From assembly GCF_028747985.1 (NCBI RefSeq), contig NZ_CP118108.1:3539501-3603500 (forward strand): DNA of 64,000 nucleotides, read 5' to 3'. Below are positions 42,920 to 51,863 of this stretch, piece by piece. The notes under the pieces were generated by a model. The model was not told the DNA's origin, made no database searches, and worked only from the letters and a program-made list of their open reading frames with translations. The position numbers and the translations under genes were made by a program. This DNA comes from Paenibacillus urinalis (GTDB lineage: Bacteria > Bacillota > Bacilli > Paenibacillales > Paenibacillaceae). The first letter of the stretch is position 1; every line of letters starts with the position of its first letter.

Positions 42920-43630
42920 CTATCGCTTTAAATACAAATCATCAGGTGCCATTTCTCTCAGCTTTTGTTCATCTAACAGGATGAGCTCCCCTCGCCTGCG
43001 CTCTAAGATGCCGATCTCCGAAAATTGTTTGACCACCCTATTCAGATGACGATAGCTTGTTCCGAGCAAGTCAGCAATTTCATTCAAGCTGTGGCTGGGT
43101 ATTTTACTCAACACAACACCCTTCTCTGAGTCCAGCATCATGAAGGTCAGATATCCCGCAAATTTCTTATCTAACGGATATAGCAAATTAACACTGCTCG
43201 AACGATTCAGACTCGTCAGCTTGTAGCACATATGCTCCAGCAGGAAATGCAGAAATGCCGGCTGACTGATGTAATGCTGATTAAGAGCTGAATAGCTGAT
43301 CCCAATCAAAATGGCAGGCCTTACACATTCCACTGTCGTACTTGCTTTATTCTTCGTCACCAGCTCCACGTCTCCAATCAGGCTGAGCGGATCATTGAAC
43401 CTTAGAGCGAGAGACTTTCCATTTGACATGGTCGTATAGACCTTAAGCCTGCCCTGTACCAGGAAAAACAAATGGTCAATCTCGTCACCGCTCGAGCACA
43501 CCCGATCTCCATGCATAAGCTCATACAGCTTCATATCGTTAATACTTACGGTGTTCAGCAGTATATCCAGCTCATACATTTGGATAAACTTCATTAGCAA
43601 ATCTTCATTATACAAAAGTTTCAAAATCAA
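42920..43630 (-). CDS. Crp/Fnr-family transcription regulator (YeiL-like)
   Basis: The protein has about 236 residues and a TTG start after AAAGGAGCTTC. It has an N-terminal cyclic-nucleotide-binding-type beta roll (SSGDEIDHLFFLVQGRLKVY, LRFNDPLSLIGDVELV) and a C-terminal Crp winged helix (SLNEIADLLGTSYRHLNRVV). The cAMP-contacting RxS motif of true Crp is not obvious, and no N-terminal cysteine cluster for an iron-sulfur centre is present. The signal is therefore unknown. It is divergent from the HpaB-like gene, a likely target. Confidence 0.85.
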   Translation of the reverse strand: MILKLLYNEDLLMKFIQMYELDILLNTVSINDMKLYELMHGDRVCSSGDEIDHLFFLVQGRLKVYTTMSNGKSLALRFNDPLSLIGDVELVTKNKASTTVECVRPAILIGISYSALNQHYISQPAFLHFLLEHMCYKLTSLNRSSSVNLLYPLDKKFAGYLTFMMLDSEKGVVLSKIPSHSLNEIADLLGTSYRHLNRVVKQFSEIGILERRRGELILLDEQKLREMAPDDLYLKR

Positions 43631-43692
43631 GAAGCTCCTTTCTTCAATATATGCAGCCTAACGATCACCCTACTTTGCTGGTTGGTCATGGC

Positions 43693-43723
43693 AGGGCAAA
43701 CGCCCTTTCTTCGGCTAGAAGCC
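43693..43723. other. Two adjacent hairpins in the crp-like/hpaB-like intergenic region
   Basis: AGGGC-AAAC-GCCCT (43693-43706) and GGCT-AGA-AGCC (43713-43723) are perfect small stem-loops. They could be part of a leader of either divergent gene. No known riboswitch consensus fits fully. Confidence 0.35.
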
Positions 43724-43819
43724 CAGGTACAAGGTACTTATGAACTCGTTCTCCCGTACATTATGCTAAAAATAAAATCGGGACGCATGAGTTGAACAGT
43801 ACCCAAAGAGGTGAGAGAT

Positions 43820-45277
43820 ATGCCTATCAAGAACGGTAAACAGTACATTGAACGAATCGATCGCCAAAACATTAACTTATGGTATAAAGGTGAACGAGTT
43901 ACGGGGCCATTATCTAAGCATCCCATTTTTAGTGGACTCATTCAGACGCAGGCCAAGTTGTATGACATGCAGTGTGATGACAAATATAAAGATCAAATGA
44001 CTTATTTATCTCCAGACACAGGTGAGCCCGTGGGTCTATCGTATCTACCACCAAGCAGCTTGGAAGATTTACAGAAGCGAAGAAAGATGATAGAGCTATG
44101 GTCAAGAGAGCATCACGGTTTTCTTGGAAGATCACCCGATTACATGAATACGGCGATGATGTCCTTCTATACCGCCGCGTATACGCTGGAGGAGCATAAC
44201 CCCGCATTCGCTCAAAACTTAAGAGATTACTATGCCTATTGCAGAGATCATGATATCACCCTATCCCATGCCTTTATTCAGCCTCCTGCTAGCAAATGGT
44301 CCGGTCAAATCGATCCTTTTGAGGATTCCATCGCTGCAAAAGTGGAGGAAATCACCGAGGAAGGATACATCGTCAGCGGAGCCTTCATGATGGCAACGCA
44401 AGGAGCAACCTGTGATGAGATGATTGTCTTCCCTACCCCTTCTCTCACACCTGATGAAGAAGTGAACCCCTATGCTTTTGCTTTTGCCGTTCCAAATGAT
44501 CTTGAGGGAATGACCTTTATTTGCCGTGAAAGTCATGCATCAGAATCATCCTACGATCATCCCCTGAGCTCAAGATTTGAGGAGATGGACACCCTTGTTA
44601 TTTTTGACAAGGTACTGGTACCTCATAACCGCATGTTCTATTATGGGGATGAGACTATGGGCTTCAAGCTCTTTCAAGAGGGACATTTTCATACCCATAT
44701 CGGACATCAAATTATATCACGTTATATTGCCAAAACTGAATTTCTTCTCGGTTTATTTGAAGCATTGGCAGATGAACAAAATGTCGGGCTGGAGTCTCTT
44801 TCTATTGCCAATGTTGCAAAAATCATGACTATGCTGGAAAACTTTAAAGCGCTCAGACTCGCTTCTGAGACTTCTGCTGAGCTGGATGAACAAGGTATTC
44901 TGATCCCTTCAAGCAGTCCACTTCTCGCTGCAAGCATTCAGTTTCCGCCATTTTATCTTGAAGTAATCAATATGCTCCAATTGCTTGGATCCAGCGGCAT
45001 CATCATGACACCTATGAATAATGATATTTCGTCTGAACTAAGTCCATATGTAAATCAATATTTAAAAGGCCTCACAACGGAGGCCAAGGATCGAATTGCT
45101 ATATTCAGATTGGTATGGGAGCTGACTGCCGGACCCTTTGGAGGAAGACAAAGCCAATTTGAACGCTTCTTCTTCGGTAGCGCCCAAACGGTTCATATTC
45201 GGATGTACAACAGCTATGATAATCACGAAGATTATCGTCAGCTGGTGCAAAGCTTTCTAGCCCAGCAAGATAAATGA
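43820..45277 (+). CDS. HpaB-family FADH2-dependent oxygenase (4-hydroxyphenylacetate 3-hydroxylase type)
   Basis: The protein has 485 residues from the ATG at 43820, with AGAGGTGA upstream; a GTG three codons earlier is less likely. It begins KNGKQYIERIDRQNINLWYK, the usual HpaB N-terminus. It also contains SREHHGFLGRSPDYMNT, ISHAFIQPP-like LSHAFIQPPASKW, FDKVLVPHNRMFYYGDE and FGGRQSQFERFFFG. HpaB enzymes hydroxylate phenols using reduced flavin from a separate reductase. No reductase gene is adjacent, so the flavin source and substrate are unknown. It is single, and divergent from a Crp-like regulator. Confidence 0.85.
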   Translation: MPIKNGKQYIERIDRQNINLWYKGERVTGPLSKHPIFSGLIQTQAKLYDMQCDDKYKDQMTYLSPDTGEPVGLSYLPPSSLEDLQKRRKMIELWSREHHGFLGRSPDYMNTAMMSFYTAAYTLEEHNPAFAQNLRDYYAYCRDHDITLSHAFIQPPASKWSGQIDPFEDSIAAKVEEITEEGYIVSGAFMMATQGATCDEMIVFPTPSLTPDEEVNPYAFAFAVPNDLEGMTFICRESHASESSYDHPLSSRFEEMDTLVIFDKVLVPHNRMFYYGDETMGFKLFQEGHFHTHIGHQIISRYIAKTEFLLGLFEALADEQNVGLESLSIANVAKIMTMLENFKALRLASETSAELDEQGILIPSSSPLLAASIQFPPFYLEVINMLQLLGSSGIIMTPMNNDISSELSPYVNQYLKGLTTEAKDRIAIFRLVWELTAGPFGGRQSQFERFFFGSAQTVHIRMYNSYDNHEDYRQLVQSFLAQQDK

Positions 45278-45288
45278 TCTCTGAGCTG

Positions 45289-46020
45289 TTAGTTGACTTT
45301 GCTTGGAGCGTCGTATAGCGGGATATCCGACGCTCCAACTGTATCCAGGCATAGAGGGGTAACGAGCTTAACATAATCCAAGGCCTCATCATATCTGTGC
45401 TCATCTGGTATTAGAGTTATCTTACGCCGGTCCAGCAAACAATTGACTTCGATTCGTTCCGGAATACATCCAAAAGCATGGTAGCAGAATACAATCATCA
45501 TGTTCTGGTATGCCCGAATGACCTCTTCATTATAATTGACGATATACTTTTGGATATATAACCCTTTGTGTACCATATGATCAGGCTGCCATGCCACCTG
45601 AAAAATAACAGACAGGTCCATATGTAAGTCTGATACATAAGCTTTGTGCTCTTCATACAGCAGGACAGGCTGTAACAGCTCGGTATGCTGTGTCAGCAAC
45701 CGGATAAGCTCATCGGTTACTCCCCATTTCACATTCCAAAAGTGATCACTGGATTCAAAGCCTGTAGCGTGTTTAGGCCATCTTTTCTCTAACAAATACT
45801 GAATCGGTACTTCTCTGCGAACCTCCGGAGTCAGGGTGTAGTAATCGTTTATCGTATGACTGACAGCATACTGAACTCGATGTCTCCATTCCAGTCCCTG
45901 CTGCTTGCCCTTGGCTAAATTTCTTAGTCGGTTAAGGGACCTTTCAGACCAGAGCATTTCCTCCAGCTTATAATCCGTTAATATCCTCTTATGTGGTATC
46001 GCTTCAGAAGGTCTCTCCAT
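45289..46020 (-). CDS. Conserved hypothetical protein
   Basis: The 243-residue soluble protein has no signal or membrane segment and a good ribosome-binding site (AAGGAGAGAGATATCA). It has many Tyr, His and Trp residues, for example HRVQYAVSHTINDYYTL, RWPKHATGFESSDHFWNVKW (20 residues) and NMMIVFCYHAFGCIPERIEV. I do not recognise the family. It lies between the oxygenase and flavodoxin genes, and 50 bases separate it from the flavodoxin stop, so cotranscription with flavodoxin is possible in the order unknown-gene-last. Confidence 0.6.
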   Translation of the reverse strand: MERPSEAIPHKRILTDYKLEEMLWSERSLNRLRNLAKGKQQGLEWRHRVQYAVSHTINDYYTLTPEVRREVPIQYLLEKRWPKHATGFESSDHFWNVKWGVTDELIRLLTQHTELLQPVLLYEEHKAYVSDLHMDLSVIFQVAWQPDHMVHKGLYIQKYIVNYNEEVIRAYQNMMIVFCYHAFGCIPERIEVNCLLDRRKITLIPDEHRYDEALDYVKLVTPLCLDTVGASDIPLYDAPSKVN

Positions 46021-46070
46021 TGATATCTCTCTCCTTCTCGCTTAAGCTCTTCTCCCATGTATGTCTCTGT

Positions 46071-46523
46071 CTAGGATACTTGTGCTAAAATTCCAGCAAA
46101 ACGCTCACCCAGTGCTCTACAGTCCTTCTTCTCCTCGTCCAGCGGACTGTACTCTATTTTTAGTGAAGGCTCAGTGACAATGGCACCGCGCTCCTTCAGC
46201 TTGGCTTCAGCCGTATCTACAGCGCCGCAGAACAAGTCATATGACGTATCTCCACTTCCAAACAAGGCAACTTTATATCCACTTAGATCCACCTCATCCA
46301 GCTCATCATAAAAATCTAGGAACTCATCCGGCAGATCCCCGTCTCCCCAGGTGTACAGACCGATCATTGTGCCATCATACTTCAGCATTTCGTCAGCATT
46401 ACAATTCTCCGCTGATTTCAGCACAGCTGTATGACCGGCATTCTGTACCCCTTCAGCAATAAGCTCGGCGATTTCTTCTGTATTCCCTGTTAAGCTTGCA
46501 TATACGATTAAGATGTTTGCCAT
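46071..46523 (-). CDS. Flavodoxin (short-chain, Fur-regulated)
   Basis: This FMN-binding electron carrier can replace ferredoxin when iron is scarce. The 150-residue protein has the phosphate loop YASLTGNTEEIAE and the ring-stacking loops LYTWGDGDLPDEFLDFYDEL (20 residues) and FGSGDTSYDLFCGAVD. It is of the short type and resembles YkuN/YkuP of Bacillus. A Fur box lies 46 bases upstream of the start, as for ykuNOP. Confidence 0.93.
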   Translation of the reverse strand: MANILIVYASLTGNTEEIAELIAEGVQNAGHTAVLKSAENCNADEMLKYDGTMIGLYTWGDGDLPDEFLDFYDELDEVDLSGYKVALFGSGDTSYDLFCGAVDTAEAKLKERGAIVTEPSLKIEYSPLDEEKKDCRALGERFAGILAQVS

Positions 46524-46568
46524 CGTTAATTATCCCTCATTTACTTTTGGTATGAAATCATCATATTT

Positions 46569-46587
46569 GATAATGATTCTCATTGTC
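46569..46587. promoter_or_regulatory. Fur box GATAATGATTCTCATTGTC
   Basis: This 19-base element matches the Fur consensus GATAATGATAATCATTATC at 16 of 19 positions. It lies upstream of the flavodoxin gene. Confidence 0.8.
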
Positions 46588-46667
46588 AACAGTAAATGAA
46601 CGACAGCCCGATCTGCTATCTTGCGACAATTAAATGACAATTGCAATTAACCCTGAATTTTCGACAC

Positions 46668-46713
46668 AAAAATGAGCCGCCTTCTCTGAAGAGAAAACAG
46701 CTCAGCCTCTATT
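46668..46713 (-). terminator. Terminator after the 46750 gene
   Basis: On the minus strand GAGCTG...TTCTCT pairs with AGAGAA...CGGCTC, including G-U pairs, and is followed by ATTTTTG. Confidence 0.55.
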
Positions 46714-46749
46714 TACTATATTTTATATGAATCCAGCCTGGTCACAGCA

Positions 46750-47163
46750 TTATACGCGTTCAGCGGTCATTTTTTGTTCTTTCGTCAGCAAAGGCTCAAA
46801 TTCGTACACCCATGTTCCATTCTCTGCAACCTTGATCTTGACCAGCCCTTTTTTGCGCAAGCTGGCTATAATTTGTTCTGCTTCCTTACTGTGAAGGTCA
46901 GTGTAGAGCGATATTTCAGGTATCGTTAAGAGATACTCATGCTTCATGGCGAGTTTCATAAGCTCCTTCTCTAGGGTAAGCTCCCGTCTCTTCTTCATCG
47001 AAGAGAGCTCATACAGGCCGTAAGCCAGCGGTGCAGCACCGAATAGCACAAATCCAAGATCAAATCCGGATTGCATCGCAACAAATGAGTATGTATACAA
47101 CACGATGGAGAATAAACCAAGGGCGACAAGAGTTACTGCGATCCAAGTTCTGCTATTGCTCAT
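46750..47163 (-). CDS. Two-TM protein with C-terminal winged-helix-like domain
   Basis: The protein has about 137 residues; of three tandem start codons the ATG at 47163 has the best spacing from GGGAGG. Two hydrophobic helices (WIAVTLVALGLFSIVLYTYS and FDLGFVLFGAAPLAYGLY) are followed by a cytoplasmic domain, LTLEKELMKLAMKHEYLLTI and KEAEQIIASLRKKGLVKIKV. The latter reads like a small winged helix with a terminal wing (ENGTWVYEFE). Such membrane-tethered wHTH proteins are common in Paenibacillus and of unknown role. It might instead be a protein-interaction domain. Confidence 0.6.
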   Translation of the reverse strand: MSNSRTWIAVTLVALGLFSIVLYTYSFVAMQSGFDLGFVLFGAAPLAYGLYELSSMKKRRELTLEKELMKLAMKHEYLLTIPEISLYTDLHSKEAEQIIASLRKKGLVKIKVAENGTWVYEFEPLLTKEQKMTAERV

Positions 47164-47374
47164 CATCAAACCTCCCTTCTTTTACTTTACCCCAAAATAG
47201 ACGATTAGGCACATTTCCAATGAATTCAAATCCGCATGGATTCCAAGCTTAAGCTAATATAACGCAAAAAACGGGGAATACTGGCATGAAAACACGTAAT
47301 TGTTGTACAATAGAACCTAATTGTAATTATAGCAATTCGTAAATATAAGATGAACTTGAAGGATGGATTATTAC

Positions 47375-48238
47375 ATGTACGCATCACAGCAATGGAAAGA
47401 CTATGAACTTATAGATACAGGCGGCGGCGAGAAGCTCGAACGCTGGGGAGATATTATTCTCCGCAGACCTGATCCGCAGATTATTTGGCCGCTAGAGAAG
47501 GAAACTGGGGACTGGAGAAACGTCCATGGCCACTATCATCGCAGCTCCTCCGGCGGAGGCAATTGGGATATGAAAAAACCAATCCCTGAGCGCTGGACGA
47601 TCTCATATGATGAGCTCAAATTCTACATTAAGCCAACCAATTTCAAGCATACAGGCTTATTCCCTGAACAAGCAGCGAACTGGAGCTGGATGATCGACAA
47701 GATTCAGAATGCCGGAAGGCCGATCTCAGTTCTGAATTTGTTCGCTTACACCGGTGGTGCCACTGTAGCTAGCGCCTACGCAGGTGCCAGCGTTGTACAC
47801 GTTGATGCAGCAAAGGGTATGGTTCAATGGGCTAAAGAGAATGTACAGCTCTCAGGACTTGGCGACCGTCCTGTCCGTTATATAACAGACGATGTATTCA
47901 AATTCGTTCAACGCGAGCATCGCCGCGGTAATCGCTATGACGCAATTATTATGGATCCTCCATCGTATGGACGTGGACCGAACGGTGAGACGTGGAAGCT
48001 GGAGCAGAACCTTTATCCATTCCTAGAGTCATGTACAGGAATTCTGACAGATAACCCGCTGTTTGTTCTCATCAACTCCTATACAACAGGAATCTCACCT
48101 ACCGTGCTGTCCAATATGTTAACGATGACGATGCAAAATAAATACGGCGGCAAAATTTCGTCTGGTGAGATCGGGCTCCCGATTACAGCATCCAATATGA
48201 TGCTGCCTTGTGGAATCCTGGGTCGCTGGGAGTCTTAA
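47375..48238 (+). CDS. Class I SAM-dependent rRNA methyltransferase (RlmI/RlmK-like C-terminal type)
   Basis: The protein has 287 residues from the ATG at 47375 (AAGGATGGA upstream); the ATG at 47363 has no site. The Methyltrans_SAM core is clear: ISVLNLFAYTGGATVASAYA (motif I, 20 residues), VVHVDAAKGMVQWAKEN, DAIIMDPPSYGRGPNGE (motif IV DPPSYG) and VLINSYTTGISPTV. The PUA domain of RlmI is absent. Substrate is most likely 23S rRNA, by analogy. The pseudouridine synthase gene follows at once. Confidence 0.85.
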   Translation: MYASQQWKDYELIDTGGGEKLERWGDIILRRPDPQIIWPLEKETGDWRNVHGHYHRSSSGGGNWDMKKPIPERWTISYDELKFYIKPTNFKHTGLFPEQAANWSWMIDKIQNAGRPISVLNLFAYTGGATVASAYAGASVVHVDAAKGMVQWAKENVQLSGLGDRPVRYITDDVFKFVQREHRRGNRYDAIIMDPPSYGRGPNGETWKLEQNLYPFLESCTGILTDNPLFVLINSYTTGISPTVLSNMLTMTMQNKYGGKISSGEIGLPITASNMMLPCGILGRWES

Positions 48239-48242
48239 TCCG

Positions 48243-48965
48243 ATGAGTGATTTACAGCCGCTATCTATATTATACGAGGACAACCACCTGCTTGGTGTCG
48301 AAAAAATGATCAATGTGCCAACACAGGCCGATGCATCTGGCGATATGGACATGCTGTCCATCCTCAAAGAGGATATCAAAGTTCGATTCTCTAAGCCGGG
48401 GAATGTATATCTCGGCCTCGTTCACCGTCTGGATCGCCCCGTCGGAGGAGCTATGATCTTTGCCAAAACTTCAAAAGCGGCTTCCAGGCTATCAGATGCG
48501 GTCAGAACCCGAAAGTTTGAGAAGACTTATATGGCTGTTGTTCATGGGACTCCTCCTGCCAAACAAGGCAGACTTACGCACACACTGCTGAAGAACGAGA
48601 AGACAAACATCGTATCTGTTGTGCCGGAAGGCACACCTGGCGGCAAAAATGCCATATTGGATTATTACGTGCTGGGACAGACAGACAAGCTGTCACTCGT
48701 TCAGGTCGTGCTGCATACAGGGAGATCCCACCAGATTCGAGTTCAATGTTTGGCTATGGGATGTCCTTTATATGGGGACCAAAAGTATGGAGTGGAATTA
48801 AACAAGCCAGGACAGCAGCTTGCGTTATGGTCCGTGTCCGTCGGTTTCCCTCATCCCGTGACGAAGGAACATGTGCAGTTGATATCCATTCCGCCCCGTG
48901 ATTTTCCATGGAGTGAATGGCCTGAACCGTTGTATAAAAGTGCAGCGAATCAGCCTTTCGTATAA
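48243..48965 (+). CDS. RluA/RluD-family pseudouridine synthase
   Basis: The protein has 240 residues starting at the ATG after the methyltransferase stop (4-base gap). The catalytic aspartate lies in LGLVHRLDRPVGGAMIFAKT (20 residues), motif II of the RluA family; GRSHQIRVQCLAMGCPLYGD (20 residues) is motif III. There is no S4 domain. It isomerises uridine in rRNA or tRNA; the exact site is unknown. It forms a two-gene RNA-modification operon with the methyltransferase. Confidence 0.92.
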   Translation: MSDLQPLSILYEDNHLLGVEKMINVPTQADASGDMDMLSILKEDIKVRFSKPGNVYLGLVHRLDRPVGGAMIFAKTSKAASRLSDAVRTRKFEKTYMAVVHGTPPAKQGRLTHTLLKNEKTNIVSVVPEGTPGGKNAILDYYVLGQTDKLSLVQVVLHTGRSHQIRVQCLAMGCPLYGDQKYGVELNKPGQQLALWSVSVGFPHPVTKEHVQLISIPPRDFPWSEWPEPLYKSAANQPFV

Positions 48966-48979
48966 AAACGAATATATGT

Positions 48980-49018
48980 AAAAATCCCGATCTGCATCTT
49001 ACGCAGATCGGGATTTTT
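48980..49018. terminator. Bidirectional terminator
   Basis: AAAAATCCCGATCTGC and its exact complement form a 16-base stem with a 7-base loop. It serves the convergent pseudouridine synthase and MFS genes. Confidence 0.92.
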
Positions 49019-49059
49019 ATATTATTTGAATCCATGATTTAAGAAATGGATGTATCTAA

Positions 49060-50574
49060 TTACTTGTTATCGCTAGTGCTGACTTCTGCCACTTTCATGG
49101 CTACGCCTTTTGCATCCTTCGGTACGGATCGCTTAATAAAGAAGGCGAGAACCAGTGCAACAACGGTAACCCCAGTAGCAATAATAAACGAGAAGTTAAT
49201 ACCGTTGATTTGCGCATCATTTGCTAATTGAAGCATTGCAGCTTGATCCTGTGGATTAATATCTGCCATATGCGTATCCACATAATGAGTCGTACGGTTA
49301 CTGAATATGGTGATAAAAATAGCTGTTCCGATGGCTCCGAATACGGTACGCAGTGTGTTTAGCATAACCGTTCCGTGAGCATTCAGATTTTGAGGTATAT
49401 CATTCAAGGCAGCGGTTTGAACCGGCATCATGAGAAGTGACATACCGAACATCCGAAGCGTATACACGATAATCAGCTGTGTATATGATGTATCCATCGT
49501 TAACGTGCTGAATTCCCATGTTGTAATAATCGTAATGACTAGACCGATAATACTCAGCCATTTTGCTCCAAATTTATCAAACAAGGAACCGGTGATCGGG
49601 GACATGATACCCATAACGATTGCACCTGGAAGCATCAGCAGCCCGGAATCAAGAGCACTGATTCCACGAATCGTTTGCAAATAAATGGGCAGGAGAATCA
49701 TACCTGAGAACATGGCCATCGTTACGACGATCAGAACCGCTGTGTTCAGCGTGTACATAGAATTCTTGAACACTCTGAACTCGAGCAGTGGATCATCCAT
49801 CTTGAATTGACGAAGGACAAACACCAATAAGGAGATCGCACCCACAACCAAGCAAGTGATAACGATCGGATCGTTCCAGCCGTTAGAGCCGGCATCACTG
49901 AAGCCATACAACAGTCCGCCAAAACCGATTGTTGATAAAATAACCGAAGTAATATCAAGCGTCGGATTGGATACTTCTGTAACATTTTTTACAAACTTCA
50001 TTCCCACAAGCACGGCGATTACAGCAATTGGGAGAATAATGTAGAATAGCAATTTCCAGCTGTCAAAGGTTTGAACAACCCATCCAGATAATGTAGGGCC
50101 GATCGCTGGAGCCAGGATCATGGCAAGACCAATCATCCCCATCGCACGTCCACGCTGTTCAATTGGGAATATATTAAGGATAACAACGGATAACAACGGC
50201 ATGATAACACCTGCACCTGCTGCCTGAACAATGCGCCCCGTCATAAGGATAGCAAAGGTAGGGCTTAATGCACACAGCAAAGTACCTATTGTAAATAAAG
50301 TCATTCCGGTAATGAAAATTTGTCTAGTCGTAAACTTCGCCATCAAATACGCAGTAATGGGGATCAGAACGCCATTGACGAGCATAAAGCCAGTGGATAA
50401 CCATTGGACTGTTGTTGCACCTACGCTGAGATCCTCCATAATTTTAGGCAAAGCTACGTTAAGTAATGTTTGGTTCAAAAAGGCTACAAACGCACCTAGC
50501 AGCATCGCAAATAAGATTGGACCTTTTTTGAATTCGATCGTCTTTCCAGACTGATTTGCAGCAATACTACTCAT
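49060..50574 (-). CDS. DHA2-family (EmrB/QacA type) MFS multidrug exporter
   Basis: The protein has about 504 residues and 14 predicted transmembrane segments. Motif A (LMAKFTTRQIFITGMTLF) and motif C (GLAMILAPAIGPTLSGWVVQ, 20 residues, with the antiporter GPxLGG pattern varied) mark a drug:H+ antiporter. The first membrane segment has FLNQTLLNVALPKIM, with the NxxLxVALP signature of the DHA2 family. It begins within ten bases of the MarR gene's stop and is very likely coexpressed with and controlled by it. ATG 50574 or TTG 50583 may be the start. Confidence 0.92.
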   Translation of the reverse strand: MSSIAANQSGKTIEFKKGPILFAMLLGAFVAFLNQTLLNVALPKIMEDLSVGATTVQWLSTGFMLVNGVLIPITAYLMAKFTTRQIFITGMTLFTIGTLLCALSPTFAILMTGRIVQAAGAGVIMPLLSVVILNIFPIEQRGRAMGMIGLAMILAPAIGPTLSGWVVQTFDSWKLLFYIILPIAVIAVLVGMKFVKNVTEVSNPTLDITSVILSTIGFGGLLYGFSDAGSNGWNDPIVITCLVVGAISLLVFVLRQFKMDDPLLEFRVFKNSMYTLNTAVLIVVTMAMFSGMILLPIYLQTIRGISALDSGLLMLPGAIVMGIMSPITGSLFDKFGAKWLSIIGLVITIITTWEFSTLTMDTSYTQLIIVYTLRMFGMSLLMMPVQTAALNDIPQNLNAHGTVMLNTLRTVFGAIGTAIFITIFSNRTTHYVDTHMADINPQDQAAMLQLANDAQINGINFSFIIATGVTVVALVLAFFIKRSVPKDAKGVAMKVAEVSTSDNK

Positions 50575-50583
50575 ATTAATCAA

Positions 50584-51018
50584 TCATCTCTCTTTCTCCA
50601 TCTTTTCAAGCATCAAGGAATGAATACGAAGCAAATTATCGATATCCTCCCTTGGTAAATCCATCATATGAGATACTTTAGACATCCATAGCTCATAGAC
50701 TCTCTTCTGAACTTCTCTCCCTTTCTCCGTAACCTGAAGCTCCAATGACCTCCGATCATGAAGGCATCTGCCTCTCTCCACAAGCTCAGCCTTAACAAGA
50801 CGGTCAACGACACCGCTCGTTGTACTGCTGCCCATGTGACAGAGCTCCGCTAATTCAGCCAATCCAATGTTAGGATGCTCAATTAGGATGGATAATACCA
50901 GCATTTGAATACGGGTAATCTCCTTCTCCTCTTCCTGCTTCCAGAATAGTCGATGAAAGCTCTGGTTCACTTGACGAAAGGACGAGAATATCTGGTACAT
51001 CTCATCGTATTCCAGCAT
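50584..51018 (-). CDS. MarR-family regulator of the MFS efflux operon
   Basis: The 144-residue winged-helix repressor starts at the ATG five bases after AAAGGTGA. The MarR core is seen in IQMLVLSILIEHPNIGLAEL (20 residues), HMGSSTTSGVVDRLVKAELV (recognition helix) and the wing HDRRSLELQVTEKGRE. Two palindromes in the promoter region are probable operators. Ligand release should derepress the exporter. Confidence 0.9.
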   Translation of the reverse strand: MLEYDEMYQIFSSFRQVNQSFHRLFWKQEEEKEITRIQMLVLSILIEHPNIGLAELAELCHMGSSTTSGVVDRLVKAELVERGRCLHDRRSLELQVTEKGREVQKRVYELWMSKVSHMMDLPREDIDNLLRIHSLMLEKMEKER

Positions 51019-51036
51019 GATACTCACCTTTGCTAC

Positions 51037-51075
51037 AAAATAATTATTTTACAAAATATTTCGTATACGAAATAT
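51037..51075. promoter_or_regulatory. Two palindromes upstream of the marR-MFS operon
   Basis: AAAATAATTATTTT (51037-51050) and the perfect 20-base palindrome ATATTTCGTATACGAAATAT (51056-51075) lie 19-57 bases upstream of the MarR start. The second has the size and symmetry of a MarR operator. Confidence 0.6.
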
Positions 51076-51221
51076 AAGGAGTACAAAGTAATATTATAGA
51101 CCGATTTTAAAAATAGTCAACACCTTCTATATGTAATTATTTTCTTATCATATATATTGCCCAAACAAAAAAGGAATACGCAGCACGTATCCCTTAGAAA
51201 GTTAAAACAGATTCATTTGTA

Positions 51222-51653
51222 TCAAGAGGTTTGCTTCGTTGGAGAGCTTTGGGAAGTGATCTTGGTCAGCAGGTAGACAAGCAGCTGTTGATTGTGTGAA
51301 GATATCTTGCCAAGTGTCCCGCTGATAAAATCTTCACGGATAATCATTCCGCGCTGTGCCTCTTGTTTTCCTCTCTCTGTTAATGTGACCCACACAATTC
51401 GGCGATCGCGATCGTCTCTGCTGCGAAGGATAAGTTCATTCTTCTCCATACGATCGAGCAGCATCGTAATAGCTGCTGGTGTTGTAGACAGATAAGGAAT
51501 GAATTCGGACGGCTTCATACGAGGCTGCTCGGACAACAGTTCAAGCACTGTCAGCTGAGCCTCAGTTAGTGCAGGAGCAAGGGCCTGATCCATATGGGCT
51601 TTGTAGTCCTTCGTCAGCCTTGCCCATAGTTTGGCGAATTCAGAAGAATGCAT
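51222..51653 (-). CDS. MarR-family regulator
   Basis: The 143-residue protein has the MarR fold: LTEAQLTVLELLSEQPRMKP (20 residues), ITMLLDRMEKNELILRSRDD, and the wing DRDRRIVWVTLTERGKQEAQ. It is an independent gene upstream of the MarR/MFS operon on the same strand; its target is unknown. It is only distantly similar to the neighbouring MarR, so it is not a recent duplicate. Confidence 0.88.
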   Translation of the reverse strand: MHSSEFAKLWARLTKDYKAHMDQALAPALTEAQLTVLELLSEQPRMKPSEFIPYLSTTPAAITMLLDRMEKNELILRSRDDRDRRIVWVTLTERGKQEAQRGMIIREDFISGTLGKISSHNQQLLVYLLTKITSQSSPTKQTS

Positions 51654-51809
51654 CTGTTCTTCTCCCCTCTCTTGTAGAAATTAAGTGCTTGCTTTGATCA
51701 TTAATTATTTAGCTGATGAATCATTTCGCTCTTTTTAATGCAATTCCTTCCCCATTTTGGCGACTCGACCGGTATCGACGAAGGTTCTTAATCTTTGCAA
51801 TGTAACGTC

Positions 51810-51851
51810 AAAAAAAGCCCCTGATGCCGTATTCTGGCGTATCAGAGGCTC
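51810..51851 (-). terminator. parC terminator
   Basis: On the minus strand AGCCTCTGATACGCC pairs with GGCATCAGGGGCT and is followed by seven T. Confidence 0.85.
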
Positions 51852-51863
51852 TTATGACATATT

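Noticed and set aside
43681-43723. Possible c-di-GMP-I riboswitch (CAGGGCAAAC resembles its core)
   Set aside because: The rest of the consensus (GCAAAGCC and the second helix) is missing; the match is part of a simple hairpin.
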